Of a stretch of DNA of 64,000 nt, positions 44,641 to 54,500 are shown piece by piece. Source of the DNA: Escarpia spicata (lineage: Eukaryota > Annelida > Polychaeta > Sabellida > Siboglinidae); NCBI GenBank assembly GCA_963995525.1, contig OZ023205.1, positions 45,524,704 to 45,588,703 of the forward strand, written 5' to 3'. A model generated the notes under the pieces. It was not told where the DNA came from. It saw only the letters and a program-made list of their open reading frames with translations, and ran no database searches. The position numbers and the translations under genes were made by a program. Every line of letters begins with the position of its first letter. The stretch's first letter is position 1.

Positions 44641-46220
44641 GATGAAGGGTTACATCATGGTACTATATGATGGATGGTGGTGGCTTGGAATGGTCAGGTC
44701 CCTGGATCAGAAAGAAAGAGGAGAGCTATTAACTTTCTCCATTCTCATGAACCAGCCAGATCATTCACTTGCCCCAAGTCACTTGATGACCTGGTGTTAG
44801 GCAAGGGAGACATCCTAACCAAAGGTCACCCTACTACAGAACTGGAAGAACATATACCTTGAAGACAGAGAACTTGGCACAAGTGTCTAAATCACTGAAG
44901 GATTGGCTTCAAGAGAAGAACAGGGAAACCACATGTCCATTGTACGTTTGAATAGACAAGATAATAGTGTTAATAATCTGGAAAAGTATCAATTTGCAGT
45001 CATGAACACTGTCACTGAAATGTGAAAAGATATTGGCACGTGAATGTTCATATTGTCAACTGTTTTTTTTTTTTTTTATGTTTCCCACATTATAAGGTGT
45101 GTTTTATGGTGTTCAAATATACACTTGGCACAAGTGTCTAAATCATAGAAGGAATGGCTTCAACAGTAGAACTGGGAAAACTCATGTTCATTATATGTTT
45201 GAATAGGTTAGATTACAAAGGGTTAATAATCTGTAAGCAAAAGTTTCAATTTGCAGTTATGAACACTGTCTCTGAAAAGTGAAAAGGTATTGGTATGTGA
45301 ATGTTCATTGTTGCCATGCCTGTGTGCTACAATACAAATTTCACGAAAATCTGAGTTTACAGGATTTTTCAAAGGTCAAGTCAAACTTGTTTTTAAAATA
45401 TCTTTTCCCTATTATTAAGTGTGTTTTATGGTGTCCAAATATACAAAATGTGTATCTTTTATGCTACAAATCTCAACAGTGCATTTAAAATGTAATAACT
45501 CTGGAAATATTTAATGAGCGTGATAACCATCACAATGTACTGTTTTGCAAATTTTGATGTGTGTTTGATTTATAGGTCATCAGGTAGTCAAGGTTGGGAC
45601 ATGATTTCATCAGAAGCGAAGACGATCATGTAAATTATAGATTGATTTGATATGGAATGTCCCAAATGTTACTTCCTACAAAATTTATATACAGTAACTC
45701 AAAAATTATATCACTGATTTTGTATTCAAATTTCAATTTAGCTTCAGACATCTTACACAAAATGTAAAACAAAACAGATCAGCAATTTTAAATTGTCATT
45801 CACATCGTTAGTACTTCAACTATTCTCATTAAAAATCCCACCACACTGTTGGATGCACAGCACAATAGGATGTTTAGCACAATAGGATGTATTGCACAAT
45901 AGGATGTTTAGCACAACATCAAGAGGCAGAAAAACTCAGTGGTGCAGAAATATAAAACAGGAAGACTGTGTGAAGAGGGAAATGAGAACTTCAGAGGAGG
46001 ATCAGGGATGGAGAGGGGGCTATGGATAGAAAAAAGTTGCTCAAAAACTGAACAACTACCGGGGTAGTACAACAATGTAATACCTGTCCAACGCCCCGGG
46101 ACAACAGTGAACAAGGACATGATGATAACATTTGCCCCACCGGTGTCTTCAGTAATTATATTTTGTACCCGAGCTGGTGACGAGCACTGTTTACAAAAGA
46201 TCTTAGTATAGAGAACTAAT
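44641..46220. repeat. Intronic block of LRR module 2
   Basis: Paralogous to 50130-51560 and 5930-6960. It includes an old tandem duplication of about 240 bases (44880-45060 versus 45125-45310) and 17-base GCACAATAGGATGTATT-type repeats near 45860-45915. No gene seen. Confidence 0.6.
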
Positions 46221-46226
46221 ACTCAC

Positions 46227-46310
46227 TTAAGAACTTCCATCTTGTGACACTGCTGCAGGGTGCGTGCCACAGAGAGCATGCCTCTCGCTCCGATTGCACA
46301 TGACCCCAAC
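46227..46310 (-). CDS. LRR exon, type A, module 2 (diverged)
   Basis: 84 nt, acceptor ttttgtag, donor gtgagt, phase 2-2, no stop. Encodes LGSCAIGARGMLSVARTLQQ followed by CHKMEVL. It differs from the other type A exons at about a third of variable positions yet keeps Cys, Ile-Gly and all core leucines. That pattern suggests constraint. The intron separating it from its type B partner is 471 bases, about half that of the other modules. Confidence 0.82.
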   Translation of the reverse strand, partial: VGVMCNRSERHALCGTHPAAVSQDGSS

Positions 46311-46781
46311 CTACAAAAAGACATTGTTGAGATATTGGTCTCACACGAAAAACATACAGAAGTTCATAGAATTGAATTCCAATCAACCGCCACAAGAAAT
46401 GAGCAGATAATCCTGTTAATATATTATTCATGATTAGTATTATTTATGATCATCAAAGTCATTCTTTTCTATTTGATCACTGTCAAATTGGGGAGTTAAT
46501 CTTACCCTTTCAGCAATGTTCAATGTCACACATGATTTAGGTATTTCACTTATAAAATTGTGTGACAACATGTAACACATGCAATTGAACAGGTGCGTCC
46601 ACTAACTGTTTCAAAGCAAATTTACAGCAAATGTATCAACATTGATACATTTAGAGTGGAGTGATATAGAATGGTCATGAGACACTCACTGTATGGAAAG
46701 ACTTTCTTGTTCAAATGGCAGTTTATACGTGTAAAGGTTAATATATTATAGTTAAAGACAACACAGCAGCTGAAACCGTAC

Positions 46782-46868
46782 CATAACTGGCGCAATGATG
46801 ACATGGAGCTTAGGCTTGTGCTGATTGCTTCGCAGGCGGTTTCATCGCTCAGGTCGTTTTTACTGAGA
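46782..46868 (-). CDS. LRR exon, type B, module 2 (diverged)
   Basis: 87 nt, acceptor ttttgcag, donor gtacgg (GT, weaker consensus than the others), phase 2-2, no stop. Encodes LSKNDLSDETACEAISTSLS followed by SMSSLRQL. Splicing to 46310 forms a Trp codon across the junction. Despite many substitutions relative to the three similar type B exons, length, phase and LRR core are preserved. Confidence 0.82.
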
Positions 46869-47380
46869 CTGCAAAATATTGTTTTAATTGAAATAACCTA
46901 ATAGTACCAAATTAAATTGTATAACCGAGTTAATAACTTCCTTACACGATTCAAACATATTACTGAAAATCACTACGGATTCAGAATAGGTCATCAGGTA
47001 GTCAAGGTTGGGACATGATTTCATCAGAAGCGAAAACTGTCATATAAATTCTAGATTGATTTGATACGGAATGTCCCGAATTTTACTTCTTAAAAAAGCT
47101 ACATACAGTAACTCAAAACTTATATCACTGATTTTGTATTCAAATTTCAATTTAGCTTCAATTTAGGTTCATACATATTAAAGAAAACTGTAAAACAAAA
47201 CATATCAGCAATTTTTAATTGTCATTCACATCGTTAGTACTTCAAATATTCTCATTAAAAATCCCACCACACTGTTGGATGCACAGCACAATAGGATGTA
47301 TTGCACAATAGGATGTTTAGCACAATAGTGAACAAGGACATGATGATAACATTTGCCCCACCGGTGTCTTCAGTAATTAT
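46869..47380. other. Intron/spacer, no gene seen
   Basis: Includes a second copy of the TAGTCAAGGTTGGGACATGA block (46990-47330), which also occurs at 6485, 45585 and 51080, ending in the 17-base motif repeats and a copy of 46120-46150. Confidence 0.5.
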
Positions 47381-48500
47381 TGTACACTTGGGCAGTACAG
47401 TGAGCGACGATGGAGGAAGTAGCAAAGACCATTAACCAAGTAAACAGCTTTGTACACTTGGGCAGTACAGTGAGTGACGATGGAGTAAGTAGCAAAGACC
47501 ATTAACCAAGTAAACAGCTTTGTACACTTGGGCAGTACAGTGAGCGACAATGGAGGAAGTAGCAAAGACCATTAACCAAGTAAACAGCTTTGTACACTTG
47601 GGCATTACAGTGAGCGACAATGGAGGAAGTAGCAAAGACCATTAACCAAGTAAACAGCTTTGTACACTTGGGCAGTACAGTGAGCGATGATGGAGGAAGT
47701 AGCAAAGACCATTAACCAAGTAAACAGCTTTGTACACTTGGGCAGTACAGTGAGTGACAATGGAGGAAGTGGCAAAGACCATTAACCAAGTAAACAGCTT
47801 TGTACACTTGGGCAGTACAGTGAGCGACGATGGAGGAAGTAGCAAAGACCATTAACCAAGTAAACAGCTTTGTACACTTGGGCAGTACAGTGAGCGACGA
47901 TGGAGGAAGTAGCAAAGTCCATTAACCAAGTAAACAGCTTTGTACACTTGGGCAGTACAGTGAGCGACGATGGAGGAAGTAGCAAAGACCATTAACCAAG
48001 TAAACAGCTTTGTACACTTGGGCAGTACAGTGAGCGACGATGGAGGAAGTAGCAAAGACCATTAACCAAGTAAACAGCTTTGTACACTTGGGCAGTACAT
48101 TGAGCGACGATGGAGGAAGTAGCAAAGACCATTAACCAAGTAAACAGCTTTGTACACTTGGGCGGTACAGTGAGTGACGATGGAGGAAGTAGCAAAGACC
48201 ATTAACCAAGTAAACAGCTTTGTACACTTGGGCAGTACAGTGAGCGACAATGGAGGAAGTAGCAAAGGCCATTAACCAAGTAAACAGCTTTGTACACTTG
48301 GGCAGTACAGTGAGTGACGATGGAGGAAGTAGCAAAGACCATTAACCAAGTAAACAGCTTTGTACACTTGGGCAGTACAGTGAGTGACAATGGAGGAAGT
48401 AGCAAAGACCATTAACCAAGTAAACAGCTTTGTACACTTGGGCAGTACAGTGAGTGATGATGGAGGAAGTAGCAAAGCAATACACAGGCGGGTGAAAGTA
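47381..48500 (+). repeat. 70-bp minisatellite of 16 units derived from LINE coding sequence
   Basis: Units begin TGTACACTTGGGCAGTACAG at 47381 and every 70 bases up to 48431. The last unit runs without interruption into LINE coding sequence: NQVNSFVHLGSTVSDDGGSS continues into KAIHRRVKVGEAAGKKLEG. The unit is therefore a piece of an RT thumb domain (YLGS-type motif). Since 70 is not a multiple of three the frame rotates, producing many overlapping 67-codon minus-strand frames that are artefacts. Confidence 0.94.
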
Positions 48501-48785
48501 GGAGAAGCAGCTGGGAAGAAGCTTGAAGGCATTATGAAGGAGAGAAAACTGAAGAAACAATTAAACAGAAAAGTACTAGAAGACTGCATGGACCAGCCTG
48601 TATATGGGTTGGCTAAATCTAAAGTGCAAATTTGTGAGAACAACTGGGTTAGAAAAATAACAAAAACATAGAGGGTAGATAGAAGAAGAACAAATGACCT
48701 GAGAACAGAGGTTGGAATGCTATGTAATGTAACAGGAAGATTATTGAGAAGCTGGATTAGATGGGCAGACCGACCTGTCCAAGAA
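48470..48785 (+). mobile_element. LINE C-terminal fragment (family B-like) attached to the minisatellite
   Basis: Continues from the last 70-bp unit: IMKERKLKKQLNRKVLEDCM, then a short internal deletion or fusion (PVYGLAKSKVQICENNWVRK) and a stop at 48669. The basic tail follows in the same family. It ends at a purine-rich array. Confidence 0.8.
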
Positions 48786-49080
48786 GCAAAAGAGAGAGAG
48801 ATGAGAGAGAGGGGGTGAGAGAGGAGAGAGGGTGGTGAGAGAGGGTGAGATAGGGGAAGAGAGAGAGAGTGAGAGAGTGAGAGAGAAGGGGGAGAGTGAG
48901 ACAGAGGACGGAGAGAGGGAGCGAGAGAGGGGTTGGTGAGAGAGAAGGGGGAAATAGGGGAATAGAGGGGGATAGAGGTAGTGAAATAGATAGATGAAGA
49001 GATGGGAGAGAGGAGGAGAGGGTACAGGGAGAAGAAGGGGAAGGAAAGAGAGTAAGAGACGGGCAGGAGAAGGAATGTCA
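48786..49080. repeat. GA-rich low-complexity tract
   Basis: About 295 bases almost entirely A and G on the plus strand (GAGAGAG with GGGG blocks). A long Ser/Pro/Leu-rich minus-strand frame over it is not credible as a gene. Confidence 0.9.
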
Positions 49081-49555
49081 TAGCCACAAGTTGTTGCTAA
49101 GTTATGTATCTGCAGTGAGTGAGCACCTGCCTAATGCGACCTACACAAACTGGTCATGAGATCACATTTTATCTGTTTTAGAGTGATCAGCCATGATTCG
49201 ACCATAGCAGGCCTCAAAATAGATGACTGCTTAGGGACAAATTGCCAGGACGTTATTTGCAATGAAGAATAAAGATGCTTCAATTCCAATAAAGCACACC
49301 TAACGAGAAAGTAACCTTTTCAGTATGCATCATGTTGGTTCACATCCTGTATCATGGGTGAAGTGTATTGTGAAGTGTATTGATGCAGTTTCAGTGACAA
49401 AAACTCTTACATAGTCACATGAATGTTATTTACAGAAATGTCACTGTATAAATAACATGTACTATGTCAGCATCTAGGTATAAATCACAAAATACTTTTA
49501 AGACAGAAATGACCAGATAGTCCATGCACTACATTTATTCAGAGCTCACCAATAT
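49081..49555. other. No gene seen
   Basis: AT-rich, with nothing recognisable. Confidence 0.4.
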
Positions 49556-49599
49556 TTTTTACTAGATGCCTTGATTTTGCATTTCACATCTATTGTGTG

Positions 49600-50125
49600 T
49601 TCTCGTGTGGCTGATAAAGTCAATGCAGAATTTGCATGGTCGTCCAGAGCTTGAAGCTCAAGAAAGTGTTGTATTTTTTAGATGGTTGTGTAGGCCAATA
49701 CAAGAAATGAAAGAACATCATAAGTTCGTGCTACAATTCTGTGAACTTTACAGTTGACGTCGAATGGCAATGTTTACCATTTCACATAGCAAGGGGCCAT
49801 GTAATGGTTAAAGAGGATGACAACAAAGGCTAGTCTACAGAGACCTTATCAAGACCAGATCCAGACTCCTCACCAGCTACATGAGTCTATCAAATAAAAT
49901 ATTCTCTCCTTAGATGTTGAATACTTCTCCATGGGAGACTGGGAAGCTCAGAGACATTGATTCAGAGCAGCTTTGAAAAGGTGCAGTCAGTGCCAGGGAC
50001 ACGAGAGTTGCATTGTTTCTGACCTGTGTCATTGTTCACATTAAAAGTGAGTCAACAAGCAACCACACAAACCCGACAAGAAACCGTGACAGCTGAAAGT
50101 GATGTCATCAGGTTTAAGAGATGAA
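49600..50125 (+). pseudogene. Decayed DDE-type transposase-like gene, copy 2
   Basis: In shifting plus-strand frames: LDGCVGQYKK (compare DSPTSPYRNR in copy 1), then SHSKGPCNG (compare HRKGPCDRMGG), then KASLQRPYQDQIQTPHQL and VQSVPGTRELHCF. The order of these blocks is the same as in the 17.85-18.74 kb gene, which places both in one family. The two copies differ strongly, so they are separate lineages rather than a local duplication. Frameshifts and stops abound. The family name is not known to me with confidence. Confidence 0.55.
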
Positions 50126-52345
50126 GGGTTACATCATGGTACTATATGATGGATGGTGGTGGCTTGGAATGGTCAGGTCCCTGGATCAGAAAGAAAGAGG
50201 AGAGCTATTAACTTTCTCCATTCTCATGAACCAGCCAGATCATTCACTTGCCCATGTCACTTGATGACCTGGTGTTAGGCAACGGAGACATCCTAACCAA
50301 AGGTCACCCTACCACAGAACTGGAAGAACATATACCTTGAAGACAGAGAACTTGACACAAGTGTCTAAATCACTGAAGGATTGGCTTCAAGGGAAGAACA
50401 GGGAAACCACATGTCCATTGTACGTTTGAATAGACAAGATAATAGTGTTAATAATCTGGAAAAGTATCAATTTGCAGTCATGAACACTGTCACTGAAATG
50501 TGAAAAGATATTGGCACGTGAATGTTCATATTGTCAACTGTTGTTTTTTTTAAATATGTTTCCCACATTATAAGGTGTGTTTTATGGTGTTCAAATATAC
50601 ACTTGCACAAGTGTCTAAATCATAGAAGGAATGGCTTCAACAGAAGAACTGGGAAAACTCATGTTCATTATATGTTTGAATAGGTTAGATTACAAAGGGT
50701 TAAAAATCTGTAAAAAAAAGTTTCAATTTGCAGTTATGAACAGTCTCTGAAAAGTGAAAAGGTATTGGCATGTGAATGTTCATTTTATCAACAGCAGTTG
50801 TCATGCTTGTGTGCTACAATACAAATTTCAAGAAAATCTGAGGTTACAGGATTTTTCAAAGGTCAAGTCAAAAGTCAAACTTGTTTTTAAAATATCTTTT
50901 CCCTATTATTAAGTGTGTTTTATGGTGTCCAAATATACAAAATGTGTATCTTTTATGCTACAAATATCAACAGTGCATTTAAAATGTAATAACTCTGGAA
51001 ATATTTAATGGGCGTGATAACCATCATAATGTACTGTTTTGCAAATGTTGATGTGTGTTTGATTGATAGGTCATCAGGTAGTCAAGGTTGGGACATGATT
51101 TCATCAGAAGCGAAGACGATCATGTAAATTATAGATTGATTTGATATGGAATATCCAAAATTTTATTTCCTAAAAAGTTATATACAGTAACTCAAAAATT
51201 ATATCACTGATTTTGTATTCAAATTTCAATTTAGCTTCAATTTAGCTTCAGACATATTATACAAAATGTAAAACAAAACAGATCAGCAATTTTAAATTGT
51301 CATTCACATCATTAGTACATGGTAAGTGCTTCAACTATTCTCATTAAAAATCCCACCACACTGTTGGATGCACAGCACAATCGCATGTTTAGAACAAAAG
51401 GATGTATTGCACAATAGGATGTATTGCACAATAGGATGTATTGCACAATAGGATGTTTAGCACAACATCAAGAGGCAGAAAAACTCAGTGGTGCAGAAAT
51501 ATAAAATAGGAAGACTGTGTGAAGAGGGATATGAGAACTTCAGAGGAGGATCAAGGATGGAGAGGGGGGCTCAGAAGGGAATAACCAAAGAAAATAAGAA
51601 CACGTAGAAGTCCAAAGGCATGAACCATATGTCAAAGGAGAAAGACTGTTGTACAAGGAGGTGCACATGCCAAAATTTGTACTGTGTTATACAATATTAT
51701 AGAGGTTTTTATATGTGTAACAGGGCAAGTAATTACAAGTGTTACACCATTTTTGCTATTTTTCAATTCATAATTTAATAATTAGCTACTTTATTATGTT
51801 TGTTGTTGTTGAAATGAAGTTTCATTAATAAAAAAACTGGTACAGGACATACTAAAACATCGCCATATCACGTCAGCTGTCAGACCACACCTAATTCTCT
51901 GAATTAGGAGGGACACGTCATCAGCAAAAAAGCAAATGTTCAGAAATCTGCGAGCGTAATAGGGGTCTAGCAGAGTAGTTGTGGGTCATACCATTTTCTT
52001 TGATATTAACATAAATCACTAAAACAGGCAGAATTCATTCTAAAATTGTGTTATTATTTTAGGTACTGTAAAAAAATGTGTAGAGGTCATAACATTCACT
52101 TTAACTACAGCAAACCAGAAATTAATCACAACTTCAAACATTGATCAGCATCTAACAAATATATGTGTAGGTACATAATAGGTTATCCAAGTATTCTTTC
52201 TAAAGTCCACCACACAATACCATTTTTAGCACAATGAACCTATCACAAGTTGGTAACTCTTGTGCCCCACTGCATGGTGTCTTTAGTAAAGGTTTCGTCT
52301 CTATGAGCTGGTGAAGAACACTGTTTACAAAAGGTTTGAACTCAC
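50126..52345. repeat. Intronic block of LRR module 1
   Basis: Paralogous to 44641-46050, to 5930-7736 and in part to 36210-37074. It carries three successive units of the 17-base motif GCACAATAGGATGTATT at about 51400-51465, against one or two in the paralogues. No gene seen. Confidence 0.65.
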
Positions 52346-52429
52346 GCAAGTACTTCCATCTTTCGGCACTGCAGCAAGGCACATGCTACAGACACCATGG
52401 ATCTAGCTCCGATTGCACATGACTGCAAG
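52346..52429 (-). CDS. LRR exon, type A, module 1
   Basis: 84 nt, acceptor tttgcag, donor gtgagt, phase 2-2, no stop. Encodes LQSCAIGARSMVSVACALLQ followed by CRKMEVL, one residue different from module 4. The next exon in transcription order is the diverged type B exon at 46868; the junction codon becomes Ala and the frame continues. Confidence 0.83.
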
Positions 52430-53357
52430 CTGCAAACAGACATTTTTACTACATTTGGTATGTTTTACATTAAAAAATACAGAAGTTAATAAAATTGAAT
52501 TCCAGTCAAATGTCATGCTCCTGTCCAAGTCACTCGATCATATTTGTCACTTATCAACTGCAACTGTCTTTTTTTAACCGCAGCAATACTATTGGGGTTA
52601 TTGCATTGATGCGTACAATTCAATATTATGATTAATTTGGTGATACCATTTCTGCACAGTTAACTTAGTAGCAAGGCAGATTACAACAAAATACTAGAGA
52701 CTTTATAGTGCTGATATTGTTTTCACTGAACGTGTAAAATATGTTGTTATTGAATTAAGCAAATATACAAAATGTAGAAATGATGTGCCCTACATATATA
52801 ATATTACAACAAAAGTAACAACTGTATTTCAGTAATCAGAACCTCTCACAAGAAATTAACATACAATACTAAGTTATCATATTATTTATAATTAGTATTA
52901 TTTATGATAATCAAAGTCACCCTACACATTTAATTGTTGTCAGATTGGGGAGTAACTCAGATAAAACAACACCTTTTTGTTCACAGAACTCAGCTTAACC
53001 TGGGAATCTGCGCTCCATGTGTAGTAGTGCCCAGAATCAAGGACGATCCACATTACATTAACATTATCTGAAACTGTGGGTAGATGCATATGATATATTT
53101 CTTATCAATTCCAGTTTGTTGTGCCGATGAGCGGAGGTTTCTGATTATTTAGGTATTATATTTATTGTTATTAGTTAGCATAATTATTATAATTATCTCT
53201 AATGTATGCAAATGTCATGATATATGCATGCCAGTACAGTGTTACAATTAGGACTAGTCATGTGACACTCACTGCCCTATTGGCTGATCAATTGGTTGTT
53301 TACACTTCGAATGGTTAACTTGTGGCTAATGTCAAAACAAGTAATGCATCCACTTAC

Positions 53358-53444
53358 TTTAACACTCGTAGAGATGGCATAGAGCTGATGCTGGTGGCCA
53401 GCGCTTCAGCGGCGTCTTGATCACTCAGGTCGTTTTGAGAGAGG
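53358..53444 (-). CDS. LRR exon, type B, module 1 (most 5' exon seen)
   Basis: 87 nt, acceptor ctttgcag, donor gtaagt, phase 2-2, no stop. Encodes LSQNDLSDQDAAEALATSIS followed by SMPSLRVL. It is the most upstream LRR exon in the window on the minus strand. Because it is phase 2 at its start, further coding exons must lie 5' of it, beyond 64000 or unrecognised between here and there. The intron to 52429 is 928 bases. Confidence 0.85.
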
Positions 53445-54040
53445 CTGCAAAGTATTCTTTTATTAATTAAAATAACAATACGTGTAGACATTATGCAAAA
53501 CATAAGTATAAAAAACAATGTTACATTTACAAATACAGTGTAGACCTGACATGATCTGGACACCCAACAAACACAATCCTTATCGCCATAACCAAACATC
53601 AAATTGTGTGCAACCATGTCCTTATAAACCTGCTTCTGCAACTGGCTTATCCTGTCGTCAATAATCTCCAAATATGCATTGTGTGGTTAGTTTAAATAAT
53701 ATCCACAAATAGTTTAATACAAAAGTGCATATATTGATTTAAATTGTCGAAAGAATTGACTTTGGCCGTTACATCTTGTAACTGGCCAGCATCAATTACT
53801 GGACTGACAGTTATCCTTCAAAACCCAGTGCATTTCTTCATTACATGGTTTCTGAGATATCAGTAGGCCTAGTCGAAAACACAAAGAAAGAATTTTAATA
53901 CATTACATGAATTACATTACTGAGAAGGCACTTTTAACCAAAATACAATTTTCAGTAGAGGTAAGAACATTTGTTCGTGCAGTACGGAGAAGTATTGGTT
54001 GCGAGTACACCACGGGAATTGAGGGGATGGTGGTTCTTTT
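53445..54040. repeat. Intron sequence paralogous to 8837-9430
   Basis: Non-coding. Similarity to the other LRR modules ends abruptly at about 54033 (GATGGTGGTTC), where LINE sequence begins. Confidence 0.6.
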
Positions 54041-54049
54041 TTAAATTTT

Positions 54050-54290
54050 CGATGTGGCGTGCCAGCAATCAGAATTGAAACTGGACGTTTTGAACGAAAT
54101 TACCCCCACCTGAAGCTAGGACGTGTTGTAATTGCACGAATGAAATAGAAAATGAGTTTCACATTTTAATGAAATGCCCTTTATATTTTAACGAACAACA
54201 AGAACTAATAGGCTATGCAACAATTAATGACCCAGCTTTTTTCAGTATGAATGATCAAGATAAATTTGTATATTTTTATTGAGTAATATA
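54050..54290 (+). mobile_element. 3' end of a LINE with Cys-rich C-terminus
   Basis: In two frames: PAIRIETGRFERNYPHLKLG, then CTNEIENEFHILMKCPLYFN and INDPAFFSMNDQDKFVY. The C..E.EFH.L..C pattern is the zinc-binding tail found at the end of several invertebrate LINE ORF2 proteins. One frameshift lies between the parts. Only this tail is present. Confidence 0.7.
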
Positions 54291-54500
54291 ATAAGTAAAA
54301 CTGCCAGCATTCTCCAAAATATACTGCACACAAGATTACACAATACAACAATAAATTATTACGCTGTTTTTATTTGTACATTTTTTTGTACTACTAATAC
54401 TGCTACTATGTATGGAAATATCCTCAAGTTCAACAACGTTTTTGAATCCACCAAGTGCACACCGGAACAATATTGCAGCAGTCCCACGTGAAAATGGGAC
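54291..54500. other. Spacer, no gene seen
   Basis: AT-rich with a 70-codon open frame (54279-54491) that has no recognised domain. Confidence 0.4.

Noticed and set aside
47381..48500. CRISPR array
   Set aside because: Repeats are contiguous with no unique spacers, and the genome is eukaryotic.
47377..48560. A ladder of 67-codon minus-strand frames every 70 bases
   Set aside because: Artefact of the 70-bp array derived from plus-strand LINE coding sequence.
48272..49087. 271-codon Ser/Pro/Leu-rich minus-strand frame
   Set aside because: Runs over a GA-rich tract and antisense LINE sequence; low complexity.
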